Assembly (NCBI GenBank): GCA_018136815.1
Contig: JADDIW010000116.1
Location: forward strand, 1-24,000
Source of the DNA: Isochrysis galbana
Taxonomy: Eukaryota; Haptophyta; Isochrysidales; Isochrysidaceae
Reading direction: 5' to 3'
Length of the DNA stretch: 24,000 bases
Both the position numbers and the translations under genes were made by a program. Shown here in pieces: positions 8,538-18,308 of the stretch. The notes under the pieces are model-generated. The model was not told where the DNA came from, did not search any database, and worked only from the letters and a program-made list of their open reading frames with translations. Every line of letters begins with the position of its first letter. The first letter of the stretch is position 1.

Positions 8538-8900
8538 GAAACGACATTCACGGTGGCGGCCGTCGCGGTCAGTGGCCTGCTGAGCCCCCCCGTGGTGTGG
8601 CGGCCATCTGACGCTGACCCATGCCGCGATCGGGTAAGAGCTTTCCCCCAACACCCTCAGAGGGTTGCTTGTGGTGCTCCTCCACGCGCTCGCACCACCC
8701 ACACCCTCCCCAGCCTCGCCTCGCACACCTGCTCTCGCACGCTCACGAGGGGGGCAATGTCTACCTTCATCATACTTGCTACCTGCCGACCTATAAAATA
8801 CAGAATAAATGGAGGCTTCCCTTGAAAAAAACACAAGGGAGAGCTCTCAGACGATTATCAGTTGGGTGTAGAGGAAAGACGTGAATGTCGGGCGTCCGTA
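8538..8900. other. Unassigned spacer after the retroelement fragment
   Basis: The stretch is GC-rich at first, then AT-richer, with a TATAAAATA-like word near 8791. No coding frame, RNA gene or clear repeat boundary is visible, and the 3' end of the upstream retroelement could lie anywhere in it. Confidence 0.3.
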
Positions 8901-8902
8901 CT

Positions 8903-9214
8903 TCAGTTATCTAATAGCAGGGTCACGACGCCCTTTGCAGAAGGTGGAAACATCAGCGGAGGAGAGCGGAGGAGAGCGGAGGAGAGCTCGTCGGAAACGG
9001 AAGGTCCGATCGGAGGGGGGGTGGGAGGGGCGGTGGCTGACGGACCCCCTATTTTTGCCACAGTGCCGGATGGGATGGACAAAGGACAAAGGACAAAGGC
9101 CGCAAAGGGCCTTGGATTTTTGACGTCGATGGGCGGGACGGGCAGACCATCTTCCATGGTTGGAGGATGGATGGCGGGCAGTGGCGAGGGCGAGCGCGAA
9201 GACGGAGCGGACAT
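8903..9214 (-). CDS. Possible Pro/Ser-rich hypothetical protein or first exon
   Basis: A 103-codon minus-strand frame starts at an ATG (9214) preceded by a CACTCACCC-rich, 5'-UTR-like sequence. It begins MSAPSSRSPSPLPAIHPP and includes PPIDVKNPRPFAAFV before dissolving into Pro/Ser-rich sequence over a GGAGAGC tandem repeat (8956-8986). It has no recognised domain. The first 40 residues look more protein-like than the rest, so it could be a first exon. Plus-strand frames over the same DNA are Gly/Glu-rich and less convincing. Confidence 0.25.
   Translation of the reverse strand: MSAPSSRSPSPLPAIHPPTMEDGLPVPPIDVKNPRPFAAFVLCPLSIPSGTVAKIGGPSATAPPTPPPIGPSVSDELSSALLRSPPLMFPPSAKGVVTLLLDN
8956..8986. 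repeat. 10-bp tandem repeat, three copies
   Basis: The unit GCGGAGGAGA occurs three times in a row. A separate 7-bp tandem (GGACAAA, three copies) lies near 9079-9100. Confidence 0.85.
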
Positions 9215-9429
9215 AGCTGATAGCGAGGGTGAGTGGGTGAGTGAGTGGATTTAGTTGGTGTTGTAAGATTGCTTGTTGCGACTGAGCGAGAGCGAGGCGG
9301 ACGTCTTGCGATGCGAGCCGCAAGGCGCAAGGGGGGGGCGTTCAGAATTTGAGTGTGCTGAAGCGTTCGCGTTCGCGGGGAGGGAGGGGCTGGGCAAGGT
9401 GCATGGCAGCAGAACGAACACACGTTGAG

Positions 9430-9673
9430 CCACTTCTTCAGGGCTAGCATCGGCGACTGGTGCCCCGGTAGCGGCTCGCCCTCGCTGGGTGTGAGAGTGT
9501 GAAAGTCGTCTGGCCTCTGGCCATCAATCACCATTGCGGAAGAGGACGGGGAGGATGCCCGTCTCCCCGTTCATCCACACGTCTGCCTGCGCCCCACGCG
9601 GACTGGAAAGCTTCCCGGCGATGACCAATTGGCGGAGAAGCTTGAGCTTGCGCTCATCGCTCCACCGCCAGTT
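9430..9673 (-). pseudogene. Two adjacent coding-like minus-strand segments in different frames, product unknown
   Basis: Minus-strand 9673-9524 is open for 49 codons to a TGA and reads like a C-terminal exon (WSDERKLKLLRQLVIAGKL, DVWMNGETGILPVLFRNGD). A second frame from about 9532 down to 9430 reads VIDGQRPDDFHTL and LPGHQSPMLALKKWLN. It then meets GTGTGTTCG, a plausible donor site. The two segments abut, one base out of frame. They may be one exon broken by a frameshift, or two alternatives. The first is preceded by an in-frame TAG, so an acceptor site or a break must lie just upstream. No family is recognised. Confidence 0.3.
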
Positions 9674-10159
9674 GCGGCTTTGCGGCTATCACTTCGCCCC
9701 CTGTTGCGTCGAGGCGAGGCGAGGGTGTCTGTCCGCGGTGACCCAAAGGGGCCTGCAGGCTCCGCCGCTTCAACACCTACCCCTTGGCCAGCATCGCACG
9801 CGTGCAGGGTGCAGGGGCAGGGGCATCGTGGCATCGTTGGGCGCGCGGATGGCGGCGCGCCCCTCCTCCCCCGCCATCTCTTTTTCTTTTGTGGAGAGTG
9901 ACAGTTGGCACAGCGCGCGAACTCGACCTCTCCCCACGACTTGCTACTTGTAGACTACTTTAGAGTCGACGAGTCTGAGAGTCCTAGAGCTCCACAAGAA
10001 TGAGCGGCGACTGAAGAAATCTCGCAGTTGAGCCACTCTCTTGGGTCCCTGTTGAGACGCCTCAACCCCCCCGTGAGAATCTCCTCTGACGGTGGGATGT
10101 GGCGGGGCGGCGCTCTTTCGTTGGGTTAGTGATCGGACCGGTGGTCTTTCTTTGATGGT

Positions 10160-10160
<1 letters not shown>
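9674..10160. other. Upstream spacer, no supported gene
   Basis: GC-rich sequence turns increasingly purine-rich toward 10160. Overlapping plus-strand frames (9534-9953 and 9629-9901) lack motifs and are in conflict with the minus-strand coding-like segment, so none is called. Confidence 0.3.
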
Positions 10161-11110
<950 letters not shown>

Positions 11111-11205
11111 GGCGGTTGATGTGAAGAAAGAGGTCGCAGCAGAGAAGGGAAGACGGCGGGGAAGCCGCCCAGCTGCAGCGTGTGTGAGAGAGAGGACTCA
11201 AGGCG

Positions 11206-14200
11206 ATGACCGCTCGCACCGAAGGAGGAGGAGACGGGGTGCTGCTCGTACGCCTGCCTACCGGCGAGCTCATGGCGCTCCCTCGCCTCTCACAGCCTTG
11301 CTATGCCCGCTGGCCGCTCTACACACCCATCAGTAGTGGCTCATCTCCTCCTGTGGCTCCGCCACTGCCGCCGCTCTACGCCCGTCAGCGGTGGCGTGCG
11401 ACGCACGGCCGTGCTGCGCTCGTGTGCCTCTCGCTACGCGTGCCTGGGGGAGGCGGCTGCGCGTCCAAGCACGCCGATGCGGGACTCTCGGCTGGGCGGC
11501 ACTCGTCTGCGTTAGAGGACGGCGGTGATGACCGGAGTGGCTGGACGGCCGCCGGCTGGCTCGAGGCGGCTGGCGCTGGTGGGAGCGAGCAGGTCGAGCC
11601 AGAGGGCTTTGTGGCGCGCACGCTGGCGGCGGCGCTGCTGCGGCGTGTGCCCGCAGAGAGCGAGGTGGAGGGTGAGTTCGCGCGCGTGCAGCGGCTTGTG
11701 CGGCGCGCGGGGCGGCACGAGCTTAAAGAGATCTTGGTGGACGCGTGCGACGCGCTCGCTGCATGGCTGCACGGCGAGCTCTCCAAACTGTCCTCGCACA
11801 ACGACGCGCGAGCCGAGGGCGACAGCAAGTTCTCAGGCTTGTCGCCAATGTCGTTCTCCGGACTCGACGTCTTCTACGGCGGCCTTGAGAAGCTGGTCGG
11901 CGCGCCCGAGCCCAATTTCCAGCCGAGCGACGGGAAAGAGCAGGCGTGGGCGTTTCAGCGCGCGATGGAATACGAGCACACGCACCGGCACGACTCCGAG
12001 CGCACGTTCACGACAGGCAACTACCTCGTCACGACGACGTCTGCGCAGGAATGGCAGTTTGTGCTCGGCGCCGGTGCAGCACGCCCGGAGCAAGGGCAAG
12101 CCGAGGCCCATCCGCGCGAGCTGCTTTCTCTCGATGAGCTCACCCAGCGCATGGACGAGCGGAACCGGCGGCTAAAGGCGCTCGGACAGCCCCAGCTGAT
12201 CCGAGCCGAGCTTGTGGGCGGCCGGCTGTACACGGGCCCCGTCTTTGTGAAGTACAATGCGGTGCTGCGCGCCCTCCAGCTTGACAACCGCGCGATCCGC
12301 GCGGGTTTCCTCCGGCTTTGCGGAGCGGACGGCGCCGCAGGAGTCTACGAGGAGGGCCACACGGCGCTCGGCGTGCTGCGCACATGGTGCAGGGTCGGCC
12401 AGCCAATCCGCGGGGACACGAGCGAGACGCGTGACCTCGTCGAGCGCTCGGCGGCGCACACGATCCGCCGGCAGCTTCTCGAGCGGAGCACCGCCACGGC
12501 CATCTGGGCGCGGGCGTCGGCGGGCGCCAACAGATACACGACCACGCTGCACGCCATCAATTCGTGCGTCATCAAGGTGTCCAAACTGACCAGTGCGAGC
12601 AAGGTGTACCGCGGCATCTCGGGCATGGCGCTACCTGCCTCCTTGACGCGACCCAACGAATTCGGCGTGCGTGGCGGCATCGAGGCGGCCTTCTTGTCGA
12701 CCACGACCGACCGGCGCGTGGCTTCGGGCTACGCGGGGGGCAGGGGGGCAGGCGTCGTTTTCGAGGTGCAGATGGGCATGGTCGATCGCGGCGCCGACAT
12801 CGGCTGGCTCTCGCAATACCCGCACGAGCGCGAGATCCTTTTCGGCCCGCTTTCCGGGCTCGAGGTGCTCGCGGTGCGCGTGCGAGGTGCGCTTGTGGTG
12901 GTGGAGGCCAAGCTGTGCGTCAACCTGACGGCGCTCACGCTCGAGCAGGTGGTGGCCAAGAGGCGCAAGGTTGTGCGCGACATGTGCGAGCAGCTCCTTC
13001 AGGGCGTCGAGCACGCCGTTGCTAAGGACGTGACTGGCGACTGGTCGGCATTCTTTTCGCGGAGCGGCCTGACCAAGACGCGCGTGCTGCAGTTCCTCGG
13101 ATCGTGGCTGCGCAGCCACGCCGAGCGCGAGGTGGAGCACTACAACGACGACGCGAATCTAGGCCGCGCCATTGAGGAGGCGGTGCTGGCGGCCAAGTCC
13201 GTCCGCGCGATGCCCGCCCAGTATGCGGCGGTTCTCGAGGCGTGTGGATACGGCGGGGCCGGCACGCCTAGCCTGCTGCTCGGTTTCTACGACAAGCAGC
13301 GCTTGCGAGACGACGTTTGCGCGCCGGGCAAGGGGGCGCGCGGCCATCCGGAGGGAGTGGCGGCCCTGTTGCTCGAACGCGGCGGGTTCAAAGCGTTGGA
13401 ACTCTCCCGCGGCGAGCTCAGCGCGCAGGAAGTAGCGATTGTAGTGGAGGCGGCGCTCCACTCGCGCCAAGGCGAGTCGTTGCAGCGTCTTAAGCTCGAT
13501 CGGAACGACGTGGGTGTGCAAGGGGCTAGGGCCCTCGGCAGGTTCCTCGCCGACACAGCGACGGCGACGACCTTGCGCGAGCTGAACCTCAACGACGCCG
13601 ATCTGCTGGATGGTGGGCGACACTCCGACGGCTGGGCGGAGCTGTGTCTGGGGCTACGTCACTGCCAAAGCCTCGAAGTTCTCACGTGCGCGCGGTCGCC
13701 CGAGCCATTGTGCACTCGAGGACGGGCCATTTCGCCGGCTGCCATGTTCGCGCGAAGCTTAGAATCGCCTACCGACTGGCCACACTGTTCGTGCCCTTCT
13801 GCTGCCGGCAGGCTCACCAACAACGCGATTGGCGGCCAGGGTGTGCAGCACCTTGCGACGGCGCTCGAAGGCACCACAGGGCTGAAGCACCTCAAGTGCG
13901 TGGCCCTCGCGGCCTCCGTTGTGCCCCGCGATGGCTCGCACACCATCACCCAGCTAGCTGCCTTGGCCACCTATTCCGCACATGCTCCCCCACCCCTCTG
14001 CAGCCTCGAAATCAACTCCATCGACTCCGAGGGCGCACAGCACCTGGCGGACGTCCTCATTCAGCATGCCGCACTGACTTCCCTGAAGTGCGCGGGCTCA
14101 GAGTTAGTGATCAGCGCCTCGTACTGCTCACGCGTTGCGCAGCCCGACGCGGCCACATGACCCCCCCGCCCTCGTCTCCGCTGGCAGCCTCCGGAACAAT

Positions 14201-14721
14201 CGGATCCGTGCCAAAGGCGCGCATTACATAGCCCGAGCCCTCAAGGAAAATGCCGTGCTGACGACTCTGCGGTGCGCGCGCCTTGAGCCTGCGACGCGCC
14301 TCGCTCCACCTGCGAATCACGTCTGGTCGTTACTCGGCTCACCGGTCCACGCGAAGCGCCCTTCACCCCCTTCGCGCAGCCTCAGCCTGAACTCCATTGG
14401 CGACGAGGGCGTTAAGCACTTGACGGAGGCGCTCGCGGAAAACAACTTGCTTGAGGAGCTGGAGTGCGCATCCCTATATCGACCCCGCAAAATCGAAGGA
14501 TCGCCTGCTCCCAACTGTCTAGCTCATTGCTTACGCTACCACGCCTTCCCACTGGGGACGCAGCCTCAGCTCGAACGAAGTGAGCGTTGACGGCGCCAAG
14601 CACCTAGCGGGCGCACTCCGAACAAATCGCGTGCTGGCGAAGCTCCAGTGCGCGCTCTCACGACCCTAGCTGCTCCTCGCGATGACGCGCTAGTCTGCCC
14701 GACCGCTACCCCCCCCCCCCG

Positions 14722-14772
<51 letters not shown>

Positions 14773-16415
14773 CCCCATATCTTCCATGGCCTTTAGACTG
14801 GGGTACAACCGGATTGGCGACGAGGGTGTGAAGCACGTGGCCGGGGCGCTCCTACAGAGCACGTCGCTTGCGGAGCTCTGGTGCGCGCCCCTGGGGCTCG
14901 AATCGCTTCATGTGATTTCCTAAGCATCGCACAGCCTCGCCTGCCTATTTCATCTCTCATTTCATACGTACCTCTTCCCCGCCCGCAGCCTCGACTCCAA
15001 CCGCATCGGCGATGAGGGTGCGCAACATCTCGCGGGAGTACTCATCGAGCACTCCGCTTTGGTGACGCTCAGGTGCGCGCCCTCACAGCCGACAATGCAT
15101 CGAGCGATCCTCGCGCCTCCTTCCAAATCTTTCGGCCGGCCCATAATCGAGCTGGAAGCTTGTCGTCCTTGCACGCAGCCTGGACAGCAACAAGATTGGC
15201 AACTCGGGCGCGCAGGAATTCGCGCGGATGCTCACGGCGAATCCCGCTCTGACCAAGCTCAGGTTAGTGCTCGCACTGCCTGTGCCCGCGCATGCAATGG
15301 CTGCGCATCGCACGGTGCCATCCGCCCTCTTGTCTGCTCACGCCGCGTCCCCGCTCGCCCTCGCCCTTAGCCTCAACTCAAACGAAATCGGCACAGAGGG
15401 CGCGCAGCAGCTCGTCGGGGCCTTGGCAACGAACTCTACGCTTATGCAGCTCGGGTACGCCACGGCCCCTTGACGCGCCCTGCCATGTCATCGCAGCCGT
15501 CACTCTACCCGGCCACCTGCCCGCCTCTACCGAGTGTGAGCCTCAATTGAGCGCAGCCTCGAGGGCATCGCCATTGGCGACGACGAGAAAGGTGGTGTTG
15601 AGGTGGCTCAACGGCTGGCGGAAGTGCTCGCGCAGAATACCACATTGACGACGCTCAAGTGCGCGCACGCCCCCGGGAATAGCTCCGGCAAGGGTATGTC
15701 CACGCAGCGCCGCATTCTCTTCTTACTTCCCCCCTCCTCGCGGTGCAGTCTGAAGGATGCCCACATAGGCGTCGCGGGCACACAAATGTTGGCCGAAGCA
15801 ATAAAGAACAATTCAACGTTGATAAAGTTAAAGTGCGCTCGCTCACAACCTGCGGCAGGACTCGCGATATCTGCTTGTCATGCCTCTAGGCCAGAAGTCA
15901 ACTTGACTCCATGCCACGTGCCCGACTCCTTGTCCGGCAGCCTTTCCGGAAACAGCTTGGGCGATGAAGGCGCTGAGCACCTGGCGGGTGGGCTCAAGGA
16001 GAATTGCACGTTGACGGAGCTTAGGTGCGCGCACTCATCAGAACCATTTGCGTAGTCAGCGTCTTAGCCTCGTCTTCCGCATCCTGGGCGCTGGACACAT
16101 GCACCGGGCCTCCCCCGTCATAGGGTTGGGAGCAACGATATCGGTGCCGAGGGCGCACGGAATTTTGCGGAGGCACTCGAGACAAACGAGCAGTCTTCCC
16201 TCAAGATGCTGGAGTAAGCCTTGCTGTTCCCGTCCTATGGACCAATGTACTTCACCGGTTTTGATGACTTAACCCGCCCCTAGCCCGTGCTCTGCGCAGC
16301 TCAGTGCAACCCGTTATTCTTTTGTTCTGACCACAGTTTTGGCATGAATCCTGTGGACGAGGACTCCAAGCGACTCTTGCGCCGGGCCAAACCTGGCCTC
16401 AGCACGAATTGTTGA
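11206..16415 (+). CDS. ADP-ribosyltransferase / leucine-rich-repeat (NLR-like) protein, 15 exons
   Basis: The spliced product is about 1224 residues. Exons: 11206-13685, 13812-13895, 14004-14087, 14188-14271, 14380-14463, 14564-14647, 14797-14880, 14989-15072, 15179-15262, 15371-15454, 15557-15658, 15749-15832, 15941-16024, 16124-16213, 16337-16415 (TGA). All introns are GT-AG and phase 2. Residues 1-110 are low-complexity and may hide an unmodelled intron. A conserved-looking module follows at 215-286 (FSGLDVFYGGLEKLVG; FTTGNYLVTTTSAQEWQFV). The ADP-ribosyltransferase domain covers about 340-575. It shows YTGPVFVKYN (342-351), KVYRGI with R469, FLSTTT with S498-T499-T500, and HEREIL with E541-x-E543. 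This is the R-S-E triad with the E-x-E of arginine-type mono-ADP-ribosyltransferases, so NAD-dependent protein modification is predicted. Helices follow. RI-type LRRs run from about 727 to the C-terminus. No signal peptide or membrane segment is seen, so it is probably intracellular. The exact start is the least certain point. Confidence 0.85.
13686..16336 (+). other. LRR exon-intron array: one 28-residue repeat per 84-nt exon
   Basis: Exons 2-10, 12 and 13 are each exactly 84 nt and encode one repeat of the pattern L-x2-N-x-I-G-x2-G-A-x2-L-A-x2-L-x2-N-x-x-L-x2-L. Exon 11 is 102 nt (a six-residue insertion in the loop) and exon 14 is 90 nt. Most introns open with GTGCG (11 of 14 begin GTGCGC; exceptions are GTGCGT, GTTAGT, GTACGC and GTAAGC) and most close with GCAG before CCT. 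Intron lengths in order are 126, 108, 100, 108, 100, 149, 108, 106, 108, 102, 90, 108, 99 and 123. The last exon (FGMNPVDEDSKRLLRRA) looks like a C-terminal LRR cap. Lengths were counted by hand from the sequence. Confidence 0.88.
14709..14776. repeat. Poly-C tract in intron 6
   Basis: There are 12 C, one G, then an uninterrupted 50 C (14722-14771), followed by GCCCC. The run lies between the donor at 14648 and the acceptor at 14796, about 20 bases before the acceptor. It explains why this intron is longer (149 nt) than its neighbours (about 90-126). The acceptor after it is the unusual CCTTTAG. Confidence 0.95.
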
Positions 16416-17080
16416 TTTGGATCGATTTGCATGAGGAGGACGGAGTGCAAGTCTACGGGTGTACTCGTCGATTAGAGCCGCTCTTGCCCGTCTGCCGTAT
16501 CGATGACACGTTCCCCCTTCTGAGGTTGTCATCCCTATCGATCGATGACGACGCGGTCTTCTAGATTTTCATGGCCAAGCCGGGGTTGTCGAGTAGAAGG
16601 CGTCGGCAATCGCCAACCAACGACGGGTATTGCGTGGCCGCTGGGAGCTTCGGCCATCAACAAGGACCCGCACGAGGTTGATGCTGTCAAGCTACAACTG
16701 CAACGGCATGTATCATAATGCACCATTCATGTCCGTCGCCACAACTAGCCCAGTAAGTAGTCATAAGTACGTACGTCCCTAGATGCATGGGCGCACAAGA
16801 CCTACATGACTGCGCGTCCTTCCCCATCGTTAGTAATTGTAGTCTTGTAGAGCATCTTGTTGGCTAGCATCCCTAGCCACATACACCGGACGAGCCATGC
16901 GCCAAACGCGCACACCCCCATCGCGGGGTAGGGGCTCCGTTGCCGATGAAGGCTACGGACCACAGCACTAAGGTTATGTTCGCACAACAAGAAAAACTCT
17001 AACACACCCCCACCGCCAAAGGCGAATCCCTCGTCCCGAATCATTGCTGTTTCCCAGAAAAAAAAACTTCTGAAGATTCA
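16416..17080. other. 3' flank of the ADP-ribosyltransferase-LRR gene, no gene seen
   Basis: This is the presumed 3' UTR and intergenic sequence. Codon bias and motifs are absent in all frames. A minus-strand 80-codon frame at 16802-17044 has no recognisable features and AT-richer codons, so I leave it uncalled. Confidence 0.4.
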
Positions 17081-17903
17081 GGGCTGCACACCTACTATAA
17101 TAATAATAAAACATCTGAGCGTTAGTACCACTACTGCCACTAGCCCGGTACTATCACGACACCCCTCAGCGCACCTGCCCGTACGCCTTGACGTGTGCTG
17201 TCACTAGACACATACGCATATGCACCCCTACGAATCTCCCCCCTCGCAAACCCCCGGCTCCCATTATAACTCCCCACAAGCTACAATGAGGGAAAACCCA
17301 TTGAGGCGGACCGGTCGACGCCGGCCGACTCTCCGGGAAAAAGCACCGGGGGGGGGGAGGAACCTCTAGTCATGAAAAGAAACGGCCCTTACAGCTCTCG
17401 CCGCGAGCTGTCCTCGAGAAATAAAAGACTGCGCCTCGAGATACCTGCCACCGTGGTTCCTGTAGGCGCCTTGAGCCTCTCCCTCCTCATCCCCCTCCTC
17501 TCGCCAGCCGCCCCCCTCCGCCCGTTTGCTAACGCAAACGAGTCCCGTTTCTCACCGCACTCCATCGGGGGGGGTGCAAAACCCCCCCTCTCCCTCTCTC
17601 CGTTTTCCTCCACCTCTGCCCCTGCGGCGCGTCGCCATGCGGCGCGCCACGGCCTGCTCTCAGAGGCCCTTTGGGGGCTCTCAGAGGGCCAGCCAGGGCA
17701 GCTCAGGGGGCAGTGGAGGCTGGGGCTCAGCCCCTGGCCCCTCCTGCCTCTCCCACGCTTGCCTCGCTGGCCCTGGGAGCCGCCCGAAGCCCTCTGTCCG
17801 CCTGGCGACCAGGGATGGGGGGGGAGTCAGCTCGAGGGCAGGCCCATGCTGGGCGTGGGAGTGCGAGTCACGGCCCGCGCCCACTAGGGATCTGGGCCAG
17901 AGT

Positions 17904-17949
17904 GTTGATTGCCCAGCCCCTGCCAGAGGGCAGGGGCTGGGGTTGATTG
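17904..17949. repeat. Perfect 13-bp-stem hairpin flanked by 8-bp direct repeats
   Basis: The stem CCCAGCCCCTGCC (17912-17924) pairs perfectly with GGCAGGGGCTGGG (17929-17941) around the loop AGAG. The octamer GTTGATTG abuts it exactly on both sides (17904-17911 and 17942-17949). This is the arrangement of a tiny palindromic insertion with an 8-bp target-site duplication. Confidence 0.85.
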
Positions 17950-18013
17950 TACGGGCCCACCCCGGGGGGTGTCCGCGATGGAGAGAGGGGGGCGCGAGGC
18001 CCCCATTGACCCC

Positions 18014-18025
18014 CACTTATAAAAG
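18014..18025 (+). promoter_or_regulatory. TATA-box-like element
   Basis: CTTATAAAAGTA matches a TATA box well, but I see no supported plus-strand gene downstream. It lies at the end of the 934-bp insertion. The adjoining AGTAGGT and ACCTACT form a 7-bp inverted repeat. Confidence 0.2.
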
Positions 18026-18308
18026 TAGGTTGGGCTACACACCTACTAGTTATGGGACTCCCCTTCGCTATCTACACCGCCCTTATCATCCCTCCCTCCA
18101 CCTCTTCCCCTGCCCCCTTTCTTTCCTTTTTCTTCGGTTTCCGGGGTCCGGCCTCGGTGCGGAGGCCTAGTTTAGAGTGTGGGGTCCGGGCAGGCCTTCT
18201 GGAATTGTCTTTGTTGTCGTGTGTGTCCGTCTGGTCGCTTTTTGTTTGTTTGGTTTATATCTAGGTTCCATTGTCTCTATCAGCGACTTTGGTAGGTGTA
18301 TCGATGTT

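Larger units (their letters stand above)
17098..18031 (-). mobile_element. 934-bp retroelement-like insertion with 17-bp target-site duplication and TTA tail
   Basis: GGGCTGCACACCTACTA (17081-17097) and GGGCTACACACCTACTA (18032-18048) match at 16 of 17 positions and flank the segment. Read on the minus strand, the insert ends in TTTTATTATTATTA directly before the repeat, like the simple 3' tail of a non-LTR element. Its interior is GC-rich with no recognisable protein; overlapping frames on both strands are low-complexity Pro/Gly/Leu. It also contains the 30-nt hairpin at 17912. It could be a non-autonomous (SINE-like) or heavily truncated element. The insertion lies just downstream of the LINE ORF2 remnant, in the same orientation. 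Confidence 0.55.

Noticed and set aside
9534..9953. 139-codon plus-strand frame
   Set aside because: Arg/Ser/Cys-rich without motifs, and it overlaps the more protein-like minus-strand segment.
11206..11560. Short intron within the first 110 codons of the main gene (for example GTACGCC to CTCACAG)
   Set aside because: The candidate would be only about 50 nt and the frame is open without it. The possibility remains but is not supported.
17372..18170. Overlapping plus-strand frames of 171 and 214 codons
   Set aside because: They are Pro/Ser/Leu-rich low-complexity reads of the GC-rich 934-bp insertion, cross its boundary, and lack any domain.
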